Shown in pieces: positions 34,578 through 44,064 of a DNA stretch of 64,000 nucleotides. The stretch's first letter is position 1, and each line of letters starts with the position of its first letter. The notes below the pieces were generated by a model. It saw only the letters and a program-made list of their open reading frames with translations, searched no databases and was not told the DNA's origin. The stretch comes from Paludifilum halophilum. Lineage in GTDB: Bacteria; Bacillota; Bacilli; Thermoactinomycetales; DSM-45169. The translations under genes and the position numbers were made by a program. The stretch covers positions 496,001 to 560,000 of the forward strand of contig NZ_NOWF01000001.1 in NCBI RefSeq assembly GCF_002245355.1. The letters run 5' to 3'.

Positions 34578-35874
34578 AAACGATCGGCAAACCATGGCGT
34601 AATTGGTCCGGTTCCGTTGAGTGCTTTCCGGAACAGATCGCGTTTCCGGAGACGGTTGATGAAGTGGTGGACCTTGTCAAAAAGGGACAAGCCGAGGGAG
34701 GCGGATTCGCGTGGTCGGCTCCGGCCATTCCTTTACGCCCCTCTTCCGAACCGACAGCGTGCTTCTCTCCCTGGACCGGCTGCGAGGCTTAATCGGGGTG
34801 GAAAACGGAGTCGCCCACCTGTGGGCGGGTACCAAACTAAAAGAGTTGGGAAAAACACTCCTGGAGAAGGGATGGGCCCAGGAAAGCCTGGGGGACATCA
34901 ACGCCCAATCCATTGCCGGAGCAATCAGCACGGGAACCCACGGCACCGGAATCCAATTCGGCAACTTGTCCAGCCAGGTGAAAGGACTCACTCTCGTCAC
35001 CGCCGCCGGAAACATCATCGACTGCTCCGTGGCGGAACACCCGGAACTGTTTAAAGCGGCGCAAGTCTCCCTCGGCAGCCTGGGTATCATCGTTCAAGTC
35101 CGACTCCGGGTCGTGCCTGCATTTCAGCTTCACTACCGAAGCTGCCGACTCCCGCTGGATGAAACCTTGAAACGGCTAAACGAGTTGAAACGCGATCACC
35201 GTCATTTTGAATTCTTCTGGTTCCCCCATACCAACAAGGTTCAGGCCAAGTTTTTGAACAAGACGGACCCGATCCCTGCAAAAAACCGCCGCTGGATCCC
35301 ATTCTACAAACTGGCCGTCGAAAACGGGGTCTTCCGGTGTCTATCCGAAGGAGCCCGACTGTTCCCCCGTCTCAGCGCGACGGTAAGCAAGCTGTCGGCC
35401 CAAAGAGTCCCCGTTAACGAGGAAACGGGTTACAGCCATTGCCTCTTCACAACCCCCCGCCTGGTCCGTTTCCACGAGATGGAATACAGCATCCCGGCGG
35501 AACAGTTGGCATCGGTCGTTGAAGAGATCCAGTCCTGCATTCACAAGCACCGCATCAACGTCCACTTTCCCGTGGAGTGCCGGTACGTCAAAGGGGACGA
35601 CATCTGGCTGAGCCCGGCCTACGGGCGGGATTCCGCTTTCGTAGCCGTCCACATGTACAAGGGAATGCCCTACCGGGAGTATTTTGACGCAGTTGAGGAG
35701 ATCTTTCTCCGCTATGGAGGACGCCCCCACTGGGGCAAAATGCACTCCCTCACCGCAGACCGACTAAGAGAGATATACCCGAAATGGAATGATTTCCTTA
35801 AGATCCGTTCCGGAATGGATCCGCAGGGTTTATTTTTAAATCCTTACCTGAACCAATTGTTTGGCATGAAATAA
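34574..35874 (+). pseudogene. Frameshifted D-arabinono-1,4-lactone oxidase-family FAD oxidase
   Basis: The TTG at 34574, after GGGAGGTG, opens KTIGKPWRNWSGSVECFP and FPETVDEVVDLVKKGQAEGG. This is the start of an FAD-binding PCMH domain, but the frame stops at 34794. The continuation VVGSGHSFTPLFRTDS lies in the next frame from about 34702. It runs to 35874 with ISTGTHGTG (flavin loop) and the ALO C-terminal block HWGKMHSL. One missing base near 34700 (GGAGGCGGATTC) explains the break; the span is 1,301 bases, not divisible by three. All other motifs are intact, so the lesion is recent or a sequencing error. A GTG start at 34711 would lack the flavin-binding N terminus. Confidence 0.8.
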
Positions 35875-35902
35875 GGGCAAAAATCCTCCCTCATTAAAAA
35901 AG

Positions 35903-35929
35903 AAATCCCGCCGATTGATGGCGGGATTT
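35903..35929 (-). terminator. Terminator of the aldehyde dehydrogenase / DUF779 operon (also faces the oxidase gene)
   Basis: Arms AAATCCCGC/GCGGGATTT with a nine-base loop; the minus strand continues with CTTTTTTA. Confidence 0.8.
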
Positions 35930-35947
35930 CCAAGAAAACAACCATTT

Positions 35948-36325
35948 TTACGAAGTCGCTTCCACCGGTTCCAGATTCTCCGACTCCGCCTTTGTAAAGG
36001 GGCGGGACCGGATCAGGAAGCGAAGACCCAAGGGGATTTCCAAGGAGAAGGAAGCTCCCCTCCCCCGGATGATATCCACGGTCAGTTGGGTATGCTTCCA
36101 ATACTCGAACTGGGTACGGGACATATAAAAAGGACACCCGTGGATCTGACCGAGAAGGACGTCGCTGGCTCCGACACGAAACTGTCCCTGCCGGAAGCAC
36201 ATGGGCGAAGAACCGTCGCAACAGCCTCCGCTTTGATGAAACATCAATTCACCGTGCTCCTTGCGCAGCTGGTCGATCACCTTTTTCGCCCCGTCGGTCA
36301 CCAGCACTCTCGGAACACGATTCAT
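35948..36325 (-). CDS. DUF779 domain-containing protein
   Basis: A 125-residue DUF779 protein. The N-terminal block RVLVTDGAKKVIDQL is followed by FHQSGGCCDGSSPMC, whose paired Cys look metal- or redox-active. HGCPFYMSRTQFEYWKHTQLT and FSLEIPLGLRF come later. The family's function is unknown, but it is habitually encoded beside aldehyde dehydrogenases, as here: it starts 29 bases after the aldehyde dehydrogenase ends. The start is ATG 36325 after GGAGGGGGTG. Confidence 0.88.
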   Translation of the reverse strand: MNRVPRVLVTDGAKKVIDQLRKEHGELMFHQSGGCCDGSSPMCFRQGQFRVGASDVLLGQIHGCPFYMSRTQFEYWKHTQLTVDIIRGRGASFSLEIPLGLRFLIRSRPFTKAESENLEPVEATS

Positions 36326-36353
36326 ACGCTTCACCCCCTCCCTCTCCATTCCG

Positions 36354-37886
36354 TTAAAACAGCCCGGCCGGGTTTTTATCGTAGGAGATAAGGAGGTTTT
36401 TCGTACGGCGGTAATGGTTCAGCATCATTTTGTGGGTTTCCCGTCCGATCCCCGACTGTTTGTATCCGCCGAAGGCGGCGTGAGCCGGATATTGATGATA
36501 GCAGTTGACCCAGACGCGACCCGCCTCGATTTTCCGCGCCACCTGGTAGGCTTGATGCGCATCCCGGCTCCACAGACCGGCCCCCAGGCCGTACAAAGTA
36601 TCGTTGGCAATTTCCAAAAGCTCTTCCTCATCCTTAAAGGTCGTGACGGAGACAACCGGCCCGAAAATCTCCTCCTGAAAGATGCGCATCCGGTTGTTTC
36701 CCTCAAAAACGGTCGGCTTTATATAAAACCCGTCGGGATACATCTTGTTTTGAAAGGGTTCCCCACCGGTCAACAGTTTGGCCCCTTCCTGCTTGCCGAC
36801 ATCGATATAACTCATGATCTTCTCATACTGATCCTCCGAGGCCTGGGCTCCCAACATCGTTTGAGGGTTAAGAGGGTCCCCCGTCTTGATCTGACTGACC
36901 CGTTCCAATGCCCGTTCCATAAATTCGTCATAGATGGACTCCTGAATCAAAGCGCGGGAAGGACAGGTACACACTTCCCCCTGATTGAGTGCAAACATGG
37001 TGAATCCTTCGATCGCTTTTTCCAAAAAAGCGTCGTCCCGATGCATCACACTCTCCGTGAAGACATTGGGGGATTTTCCGCCCAACTCCAGTGTGACAGG
37101 GATGATATTCTCTGAAGCATACTGCATAATCAGCCGGCCCGTTGTCGTCTCGCCGGTGAAAGCCACTTTTCCGATACCGGGGGAGGTGGCCAGGGCTTGA
37201 CCCGCCTCCGGGCCGAAACCGTTTACGATATTGAGTACTCCGGGAGGCAAGAGATCGGCGATCAGCTCAGCGAACAGCAGAATCGTCACCGGTGTCTGCT
37301 CCGCCGGTTTCAGTACGGCGCAATTGCCCGCAGCCAGTGCGGGAGCCAGCTTCCACGCCCCCATCAAAAGAGGAAAATTCCAGGGAATGATCTGACCCAC
37401 GACACCGATCGGCTCGTGGATATGCATTGACACCGTGTTGGCATCGATTTCCGAAATTCCGCCTTCCTCTCCGCGAATCACTCCGGCAAAATAACGGAAA
37501 TGGTCAATGGCCAGGGGCAGATCGGCAGCCAGCGCTTCACGGATCGGCTTTCCATTATCCCAGGATTCGGAAACGGCCAACATTTCCTTGTTTTCCTCCA
37601 GCCGATCGGCGATTTTCAGCAAAATCCGGCTCCTCTTCGCCGCCGGCATACTCCCCCATTTTTCCTTCACCTCATGAGCCTTTTGGATTGCCAGCTCCAC
37701 ATCCTCTTTTTTGGAACGGGGGATGCGAGTAAATGTTTTCCCGTCCACCGGAGAAGGGTTATCGAAATATTCTCCGCCCTTGGGAGCCACCCACTCTCCT
37801 CCGATAAAGTTTTCGTAACGGGGTTTGTAGTGCACCAAGCTTCCTTCCAGATTCGGTTGTTTGTAACCTTCCAAGGTGACACTCAT
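36354..37886 (-). CDS. Aldehyde dehydrogenase (AldA/AcoD-like)
   Basis: A 510-residue NAD(P)-dependent aldehyde dehydrogenase. Landmarks are [44 protein letters not shown] with the general-base Glu, and [14 protein letters not shown] with the catalytic Cys. EIFGPVV and the C-terminal [15 protein letters not shown] follow. The TCPSRAL environment and the DUF779 partner place it with acetaldehyde or chloroacetaldehyde dehydrogenases of the AcoD/ExaC group. It oxidises small aldehydes in the cytosol. The start is ATG 37886 after GGGAGGAACAGTGCG. Confidence 0.92.
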   Translation of the reverse strand: MSVTLEGYKQPNLEGSLVHYKPRYENFIGGEWVAPKGGEYFDNPSPVDGKTFTRIPRSKKEDVELAIQKAHEVKEKWGSMPAAKRSRILLKIADRLEENKEMLAVSESWDNGKPIREALAADLPLAIDHFRYFAGVIRGEEGGISEIDANTVSMHIHEPIGVVGQIIPWNFPLLMGAWKLAPALAAGNCAVLKPAEQTPVTILLFAELIADLLPPGVLNIVNGFGPEAGQALATSPGIGKVAFTGETTTGRLIMQYASENIIPVTLELGGKSPNVFTESVMHRDDAFLEKAIEGFTMFALNQGEVCTCPSRALIQESIYDEFMERALERVSQIKTGDPLNPQTMLGAQASEDQYEKIMSYIDVGKQEGAKLLTGGEPFQNKMYPDGFYIKPTVFEGNNRMRIFQEEIFGPVVSVTTFKDEEELLEIANDTLYGLGAGLWSRDAHQAYQVARKIEAGRVWVNCYHQYPAHAAFGGYKQSGIGRETHKMMLNHYRRTKNLLISYDKNPAGLF

Positions 37887-38049
37887 CGCACTGTTCCTCC
37901 CTTTCCATCCCGAAATTTCACCTGTCACAGTCCCGGCTGGCAGCAGCTCCATGCGGTGTTACTCTCTGCGATGTAGAAACTTACGCCCTTACATTATCAA
38001 AACCAACTGATCATTTCAATAAATACTTTGAAAAGAATGAAAAAATAAA

Positions 38050-38076
38050 AACAGCCCTTGACAAAGGCTGTTTTTT
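38050..38076 (-). terminator. Terminator of the DUF4870 gene
   Basis: Arms AACAGCC/GGCTGTT with a nine-base loop; T-rich on both sides, so bidirectional. Confidence 0.7.
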
Positions 38077-38082
38077 TCTATC

Positions 38083-38436
38083 TCACAAGAAACGAAACGT
38101 CATCGGATACCGGTATGGAATTCCGTCTTTGGCTTTGACAGAAGCGATAACGGTCAAAATCAACCCGCTGACATGGACGACGGCGATCAATACAAAGCCG
38201 ATCAATATCACCATCAGAACCGTGGAAATCAGAGCATAGATGGTCCAGGTAATCTGGAAATTAAGAGCTTCCCTGCCTTGGAGGTCCACTTCGACGAACT
38301 CATCTTTCTTTAACAACCAAATCAAAAGAGGGCCGATCAAATGCCCCAAAGGTATGAGGACATAGCCGATGATGGCGCTTAAATGGCACAGCATCCCCCA
38401 GGTTCGGGAGGGATGATCCGGAACATTTTGGTTCAT
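38083..38436 (-). CDS. DUF4870 domain-containing membrane protein
   Basis: A 117-residue protein with three hydrophobic segments (about 15-40, 60-85 and 88-105). It has the DUF4870 hallmark LLKKDEFVEVDLQGREALNFQI between the first and second. Function is unknown; the family is widespread in Bacillota and often stress-linked. The start ATG follows AAAGGAGTTCACC. It is monocistronic. Confidence 0.88.
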   Translation of the reverse strand: MNQNVPDHPSRTWGMLCHLSAIIGYVLIPLGHLIGPLLIWLLKKDEFVEVDLQGREALNFQITWTIYALISTVLMVILIGFVLIAVVHVSGLILTVIASVKAKDGIPYRYPMTFRFL

Positions 38437-38746
38437 GGTGAACTCCTTTCTTTGAACAGCATCGTTTCCCTTTATGGTATTCCCCGTCGATACGGCTGAG
38501 ACTCGGGATGGTTGTAATGGTCACGAAAAGTCATTCGACATCACATACCCACTCCTCCCGTTTCACGGTGCCGCTAAAAGTTCCCGGGTAAGACTATCGT
38601 ATCATCGAAATGCAGCCGCAGCATAACTTTTATATAATCCTTTCGTTTTATTGAAGTGTCATTAAATCCCTGGTTCAATAGAGACAGAATAAGAAAGCGA
38701 TATCAGTCCCCCCGGGATTTCGGATCACCGAAGGAGTGTAAATTCG
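38437..38746. other. Intergenic region between divergent DUF4870 and spo0M genes
   Basis: This 310-base spacer holds no gene I can support. It carries the candidate spo0M promoter and an AT-rich TTTATATAATCC patch near 38630. No repeat is recognised. Confidence 0.6.
38651..38679 (+). promoter_or_regulatory. Candidate spo0M promoter
   Basis: TTGAAG, 17 bases, TTCAAT gives a moderate sigma-A match. A GAATAA string just downstream (38688-38693) recalls a sigma-H -10. spo0M is sigma-H dependent in B. subtilis, but no sigma-H -35 is clear here. Confidence 0.4.
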
Positions 38747-39649
38747 ATGATGGTGAAAAAAATGATGAAGCAACCGTCAGAGGAAGCGACCGAAGTCAAT
38801 TTGTGGCTGAACCGATCCGCCTGGGAGGCGGGAGAAACCGTGGAGGGCCGCGTGGCGGTCGCGGGGGGATCCTCTGAACAAAGGATCGAAGAACTGGAGA
38901 TCTCCTTGGTGATCACCGCATGGGTCAAAGAACGGGAGTACAGCGAACCGATCAAATCCGCCCGCTTAATCAGCGCACCTGTTACCATTTCCCCGTCGGA
39001 AACACAAACTTGGGATTTCAGTATGCCACTGCCCAAAACATTACCCATCTCCGGCTCCCCCATCTGTTACCACGCCAAGGTTCGGTTAGCGGAAACCGGA
39101 CGAAAGCCGGTGACGGTCACGACACCGGTCCAAGTCAATCCTTCGGATCCATTGCGCCGATTGTTCCGTACTTGGGAAGCCCTTGAATTTGAGGAAACAT
39201 CGGCTTCCCGCGTTTTCAGCGGAGACGCCCAGGAATTCATTTTCTCACCTGTTGGAGGGTGGAAAAACCGATTGTACCACGTGATGTTCCTGACGGCTCT
39301 GGAACCGGAGGGCATTCGTTTGCGGTTATCTGCGAACCCTTGCGCTTCGGGTAAAAAACAACAGGTTTCACGGGAACTCTTCCTGCCGAATTCGTTGCTG
39401 GATCGTCCGGAGGATGCCATCCGACCTTTGGATGCCGCACTGAGGGACCTTGCGAATCAACTCGAACCGTCGTCACCGGCCGCTTCCGAAAAGGATCCAT
39501 CCTCTCGCTTGACGGGTGCCGTCGGAAGCTTCGCCACAGGAACCATCGGGGGTTTGATTCTTTCCGATCTAATGGACGACGCCGCCAAAAACCGACAAAA
39601 CGGAGATAAACTGTTCAACAAGATCTTCGGCAAAGGAAACAGTCGGTAG
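38747..39649 (+). CDS. spo0M: Sporulation-control protein Spo0M
   Basis: A 300-residue arrestin-like protein. The N-terminal beta-sandwich (about 15-130) has VNLWLNRSAWEAGETVEGRV and a second strand set near YHAKVRLAETG. The linker FIFSPVGGWKNRL and the C-terminal GGLILSDLMDD are Spo0M-like. In B. subtilis it modulates early sporulation. No signal peptide is present. GAAGGAGTGTAAATTCG precedes the ATG. It is monocistronic and followed by a GC-rich hairpin. Confidence 0.85.
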   Translation: MMVKKMMKQPSEEATEVNLWLNRSAWEAGETVEGRVAVAGGSSEQRIEELEISLVITAWVKEREYSEPIKSARLISAPVTISPSETQTWDFSMPLPKTLPISGSPICYHAKVRLAETGRKPVTVTTPVQVNPSDPLRRLFRTWEALEFEETSASRVFSGDAQEFIFSPVGGWKNRLYHVMFLTALEPEGIRLRLSANPCASGKKQQVSRELFLPNSLLDRPEDAIRPLDAALRDLANQLEPSSPAASEKDPSSRLTGAVGSFATGTIGGLILSDLMDDAAKNRQNGDKLFNKIFGKGNSR

Positions 39650-39666
39650 CATGATCCCTTAAAGCA

Positions 39667-39691
39667 ACCCTGCTGATGCGCTCAGCAGGGT
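39667..39691 (+). terminator. Possible weak terminator after spo0M
   Basis: Perfect arms ACCCTGCTGA/TCAGCAGGGT with a five-base loop but no following T-tract. Confidence 0.45.
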
Positions 39692-39719
39692 CTATCTCGT
39701 ACTCAACCCGGGGAATCCG

Positions 39720-40940
39720 TTACCGATCATCCATTTGGATGCTCACTTGTCCAGATCGGCCTGCACCCCACCCCGTCAAAAGCATGAAGAGACAACTGAC
39801 CGACAGCGTGATTAAGGGGAGAGTCCACGAATGCATCCCATCAAAGAGCCACCCGATCAGGAAAGGGCCTACTGCCGCCAACAGATATCCCGCAGACTGG
39901 GCCATTCCGGATAACTCCGCCGCTTGACGGGCAGTCGTCGTTCTCAATCCGAAAAAGGCGAAGGAAAGACTGACACAGGCCCCTTGTGCCAGACCGATTA
40001 ACACCGTACTCACAACAAACATTCCATAACTCCCGCCGATCAGCAACCCAACAAACCCGAAAAAGTAGATCAAACTGATCCCCGCGGCAAGGCCCCGCTG
40101 ATTTGGAAGACGGTCGGCAAGCACCGGTGCGAGGAACGTACCCGGGACACCGACCAACAAGGTCAAGGAGAGCAACCAGCCCGCATCCGCAACGCTCACT
40201 CCCCTGTCATGGAGAATGGACGGCAACCAGGCCACTGTGGTATAAAAAGCGAAAGATTGCAGTCCCATAAACCACGTCACTTGCCAAGCCAGAGATGAAT
40301 GCCAAATCCCTCGACCCGGCGACACCGCTTCTCGAAGGGGGAGACGCCGGGAGCGGCCGGGAACACGCAATTGGGGCAACCACAGGATGGCGGCGATCCC
40401 CGCGAGAATACCCCAAATTCCCAAAGATCCTTGCCACCCGAGCTTCAACCCCTCGGCGACCGGAATGCTGAGACCCGATCCCAATGCAGCACAAAGTGTC
40501 ATCGCTGTGGAATACACACTGGTCATCAGGCCCACCCTTTCGGGGAACCTCTGCTTGATCACCCCCGGCAACAACACATTGCAGATCGCGATCCCCGCTC
40601 CTACCCAAACCGTCCCCACAAATAACGCAGAAGCTTGAGGTAACGAACGGATCGCGATTCCGACGCCCAATGCGATCAGACCGGCAAAAATCATTCGCTC
40701 GTTTCCAAAACGGTTGCCGACTTTGGGAGCCAAAGGTGAAAGGAGACCGAAGACGATCAATGGAAGAGTAGTCAACAAGCCGACGGCAATATGGGACAAC
40801 CCCAGATCCCTGCGAATGGATCCCGCCAAGGGCCCGACGGCAGTAAGCGCGGGACGCAGGTTGAATGCGACAAACACGATGCCTAAAATAAAAAAAGTTT
40901 TTCCGGCATATGAGAGGCCCTCACCTTTTTTCACTGTCAT
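39720..40940 (-). CDS. MFS transporter, CynX/NimT family
   Basis: A 406-residue protein with about 12 hydrophobic helices. Near the N terminus is FVAFNLRPALTAVGPL, the CynX/NimT signature. An MFS loop-2/3 motif GNRFGNERMIFAGL and a repeat in the C-terminal half (LADRLPNQRGLAAG) follow. Relatives carry cyanate, nitroimidazoles or other small anions, usually outward; the substrate here is unknown. The start is ATG 40940 after GGGAGACGAG; an in-frame extension upstream lacks a ribosome site. Confidence 0.88.
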   Translation of the reverse strand: MTVKKGEGLSYAGKTFFILGIVFVAFNLRPALTAVGPLAGSIRRDLGLSHIAVGLLTTLPLIVFGLLSPLAPKVGNRFGNERMIFAGLIALGVGIAIRSLPQASALFVGTVWVGAGIAICNVLLPGVIKQRFPERVGLMTSVYSTAMTLCAALGSGLSIPVAEGLKLGWQGSLGIWGILAGIAAILWLPQLRVPGRSRRLPLREAVSPGRGIWHSSLAWQVTWFMGLQSFAFYTTVAWLPSILHDRGVSVADAGWLLSLTLLVGVPGTFLAPVLADRLPNQRGLAAGISLIYFFGFVGLLIGGSYGMFVVSTVLIGLAQGACVSLSFAFFGLRTTTARQAAELSGMAQSAGYLLAAVGPFLIGWLFDGMHSWTLPLITLSVSCLFMLLTGWGAGRSGQVSIQMDDR

Positions 40941-41074
40941 CTCGTCTCCCTTCTCAATAAAAGCGATGTAAACTCCATATACGATGAAAAGCCCAAGTAG
41001 GGTGGGTTCGTCCCAACATGGAACGGAACCAGTAGAAGCCCCTCTTTTCCAATGTAACACATTTAAAACACGTT

Positions 41075-41101
41075 CAAAAAAACCCCGCCGACAAGCGGGG
41101 A
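41075..41101 (-). terminator. Terminator of the pyroglutamyl-peptidase-like gene
   Basis: Arms CCCCGC/GCGGGG with a six-base loop and a minus-strand T7 tract. Confidence 0.85.
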
Positions 41102-41123
41102 AGCAATTGCTCTTTGGAGCGAT

Positions 41124-42422
41124 TTACTTTTCATATAGCGATCGAGCAGCCGCTTGGACCAGAGCCACCGTCTGATCAACCGTCGCTCTCCGTTCCTCAC
41201 GGAATTTTGCATCGATATAAACGTTCTTGTCCTCCGGGTAGTTCTGCAAAGCGGCATTATGGAGATGACCTCCAGGGATATCGTCCGCCCCGAGTGCAAT
41301 CCGGAGTCGGTTGGAGCGATATTGACTTTCGTTAGAGAGGTAACTTCCCCCGCCCCCGGAACGGGCTTTCGAACCCGGTGTCGGTCCCCCTTCATGGCAG
41401 ACATAAGGATCCACATAGTCCGGCGGCAACCATTCACACACTTCATCATTGTACAATACCGGCCAGGGACCCGTTTCCGCTTCGACCATTGCCTGATAGG
41501 GGAGGGTCGTTTCAATAAATTCAAGGGGTGAATCAGGCATCGGCCAGTGGGAGACCGGGGGAATTTCAGTGGATCGCTCGGCCAATTCATTATCCGTTCC
41601 CGTATGCCACCGTCCGGCAAACCCTTCGATGTCCATCTGTTGGGGCCTTCCCTGACTGATCGTCATCATCAAATCAATCCGGTTCGGTCCTTTTTTCAGA
41701 TAAGGACCGAAGGCGTCTTCCACAATTCCATCTTCAAAATCCCGCCACCGAACGGGGAACATGACCGATTGAATAATGGCCGGTCCTTCTTTGGTCTCAA
41801 TCCGTTGCCCGTCCATTTGAAGGACGGATGCACCGGAAGGATTACTTCGGCGGAATTCCTGTTCCAAACGATAAGGATCGAACCCGCTAACCATGACCCG
41901 TTTGATCTGTTTTCCTTTCGGGAATCGCACCGTTGTCAGACCGCGAGAGGTATACTCCAATCGCATCAGCAGTTTTGACCGCTGTTTCTCTGTCACCGTG
42001 AAGTTCGGGTCCCATTGGCGTAAGGCACGGGTCATATGCAACCGAGCCCAGTAAAGGGGCCGGTCGTCATAACGGTCCAGATTCCCCAAATCGGGACGTT
42101 TCCCCTGAGCACGATCGACAGCGGTCTTCCACAGTTGAACGCCGGTTTTTTCAACCAGTCTCTTTGCCGCTTCCGGGCCCGATGAGCGACAAAGGTCCTG
42201 TTGAAACTCTTCCACAAAGCGGTCAAATCGGCTATCCTCCAATATTTGTCGGGGAATCGGTTTCCCATCGTCGATCCGCTGTTCCTCTGGAGTGACGGGT
42301 CGGTTGACATCGTAGCATTCAGCACCCCTTTCTGCAGATACGCCGGGCGGAAACGATACAACAACCATGGAAACCGTCACAAGTCCAATCAGTAGGCTCT
42401 TCCATGTTTTTTTGTGAAACAC
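41124..42422 (-). CDS. Secreted pyroglutamyl-peptidase-like (C15-related) protein
   Basis: A 432-residue protein with a signal peptide (KKTWKS, hydrophobic LLIGLVTVSMVVV, cleavage near VSA). The middle carries VMVSGFDPYRLEQEFRRSNPSG, like the GF-xP-F-xx-NPS opening of pyroglutamyl peptidase I. Near the C terminus, GSYLSNESQYRSN aligns with the catalytic TYLCNxxxY segment but has Ser instead of Cys, and PGGHLHN supplies a His. It is much longer than cytosolic Pcp (about 200) because of a 150-residue helical N-terminal part. Cleavage activity is therefore uncertain. The start is GTG 42422 after AAAAAGGAGTGATTAC. Confidence 0.65.
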   Translation of the reverse strand: MFHKKTWKSLLIGLVTVSMVVVSFPPGVSAERGAECYDVNRPVTPEEQRIDDGKPIPRQILEDSRFDRFVEEFQQDLCRSSGPEAAKRLVEKTGVQLWKTAVDRAQGKRPDLGNLDRYDDRPLYWARLHMTRALRQWDPNFTVTEKQRSKLLMRLEYTSRGLTTVRFPKGKQIKRVMVSGFDPYRLEQEFRRSNPSGASVLQMDGQRIETKEGPAIIQSVMFPVRWRDFEDGIVEDAFGPYLKKGPNRIDLMMTISQGRPQQMDIEGFAGRWHTGTDNELAERSTEIPPVSHWPMPDSPLEFIETTLPYQAMVEAETGPWPVLYNDEVCEWLPPDYVDPYVCHEGGPTPGSKARSGGGGSYLSNESQYRSNRLRIALGADDIPGGHLHNAALQNYPEDKNVYIDAKFREERRATVDQTVALVQAAARSLYEK

Positions 42423-42551
42423 GTAATCACTCCTTTTTATAAACATCTCATGTTTTTATTTTCTAAGAAAATAAAAAAACCTCCTCCTTTCAAAAAATAT
42501 TGGTCATATTGCGTTATCAAGCTCGACGTATGAGGACAAAAAAGTCCTTTT

Positions 42552-42585
42552 AAAAATAAACCCCGCTGCCTAACACAGCGGGGTC
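42552..42585 (-). terminator. Terminator of the gcv operon
   Basis: Arms ACCCCGCTG/CAGCGGGGT with a seven-base loop, then TTTATTTTTA on the minus strand. Confidence 0.8.
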
Positions 42586-42606
42586 CTGCTAATCGATTCG
42601 ATTTTC

Positions 42607-44064
42607 TTACTCCTTGGTCCAGCGTAAAACGGGTTTACGGGCGGCGGTCACTTCGTCCAGTCGTTTGATCATGGTATGGTGAGGCGCTTCCTGGACGTCT
42701 TCGGGACAGTCTTCCGCTTCCCGGGCGATTTGAATCATCCCTTCGACGAAGCGATCCAGCGTCTCCTTGCTTTCCGTCTCTGTCGGCTCGATCATCATAC
42801 ACTCGTCGACGATGAGCGGGAAGTAGATCGTCGGCGGATGAACACCGAAATCCAGTAGACGTTTGGCCATGTCCAGGGTACGAACTCCCAGCTTTTTTTG
42901 CCGGTTTCCGGAAAGGACGAATTCATGTTTGCAGAATTGTTGATAGGGAACATCGAAATAAGGCTGAAGCTTTTTCATCAAGTAGTTGGCATTTAAGACC
43001 GCATCCTCGGAAACCCGGCGCAGCCCATCCGGACCCATCGTCCGAATGTAGGTATAGGCCCGCACCAACATCCCGAAGTTCCCGTGATAAGCCTTGATCC
43101 GCCCGATGGATTGCGGAATGTCGTCGTCCAAATAGTATCCTCGAGAACCTTTGCCCACCACTGGTTTCGGCAGGAAGGGAGCCAGAATGTCCTTGACACC
43201 GACTGGACCGGAACCCGGTCCGCCTCCGCCGTGGGGAGTGGTAAATGTCTTGTGCAGGTTGAGATGAACGACGTCAAACCCCATATCCCCGGGTCGAGCT
43301 TGCCCCAGGATGGCGTTGGCATTCGCCCCGTCATAGTAGATGAGACCTCCGGCTTCGTGGACGATATCGGCGATCTCTTTGATCTCCCGTTCAAAAAGGC
43401 CCAAGGTGTTCGGATTGGTTAGCATCAGGGCCGCCGTATCATCACCGACGGCTTCCTTGAGGGAGGCTACACTGACCAGCCCTTCTTCATTGGACTTGAC
43501 AGTAACCGCCTGAAATCCGGCGACAGTGGCACTGGCGGGGTTGGTTCCGTGAGCGGAATCCGGGACGATCACCTTATCCCGTTTCGTGTCTCCTCGGCTT
43601 TCGTGGTAGGCCTTGATCATCATCAGGCCGGTCCATTCCCCCTGGGCTCCGGCGGCAGACTGCAGGGTAACCCGATCCATCCCAGTGATTTCCGCGAGAT
43701 CCCGCTGTAGTTCATACATCAATTGCAGCGCTCCCTGAACCGACTCCTCCGGCTGATAGGGATGGATGTTGGAAAATCCCAGGTACCGAGCCACATCCTC
43801 ATGAATCTTCGGGTTATATTTCATAGTACAGGAGCCCAACGGATAAAACCCGTTATCGATCCCGTGGTTGCGGCGGGAAAGCTCTGTATAGTGGCGGATG
43901 AGATCCAATTCCGACACTTCCGGCAGATCCGCCGGGGTCTGTCGGAGCATGTCCTCAGGCAGGTATTCAGACGCCTCTTTATCGGGCACGTCGGATTCCG
44001 GCAGACTGTACGCCCTCCGGCCCGGGTTGCTCATCTCGAAGATCAGGGCTTTAGCTTCGGTCAT
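42607..44064 (-). CDS. gcvPB: Glycine decarboxylase subunit 2 (P-protein C-terminal half)
   Basis: A 485-residue subunit carrying the PLP lysine in [33 protein letters not shown] and the [11 protein letters not shown] segment are typical of split P-proteins. With GcvPA it decarboxylates glycine and transfers the aminomethyl group to lipoyl-GcvH. Its ATG overlaps the gcvPA stop by four bases. It is last in gcvT-gcvPA-gcvPB and is followed by a terminator. Confidence 0.97.
   Translation of the reverse strand: MTEAKALIFEMSNPGRRAYSLPESDVPDKEASEYLPEDMLRQTPADLPEVSELDLIRHYTELSRRNHGIDNGFYPLGSCTMKYNPKIHEDVARYLGFSNIHPYQPEESVQGALQLMYELQRDLAEITGMDRVTLQSAAGAQGEWTGLMMIKAYHESRGDTKRDKVIVPDSAHGTNPASATVAGFQAVTVKSNEEGLVSVASLKEAVGDDTAALMLTNPNTLGLFEREIKEIADIVHEAGGLIYYDGANANAILGQARPGDMGFDVVHLNLHKTFTTPHGGGGPGSGPVGVKDILAPFLPKPVVGKGSRGYYLDDDIPQSIGRIKAYHGNFGMLVRAYTYIRTMGPDGLRRVSEDAVLNANYLMKKLQPYFDVPYQQFCKHEFVLSGNRQKKLGVRTLDMAKRLLDFGVHPPTIYFPLIVDECMMIEPTETESKETLDRFVEGMIQIAREAEDCPEDVQEAPHHTMIKRLDEVTAARKPVLRWTKE

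Noticed and set aside
34711-35874. A complete FAD oxidase gene starting at GTG 34711
   Set aside because: That start removes the flavin-binding N terminus, which is intact in the other frame just upstream with its own ribosome site; a frameshift explains both.
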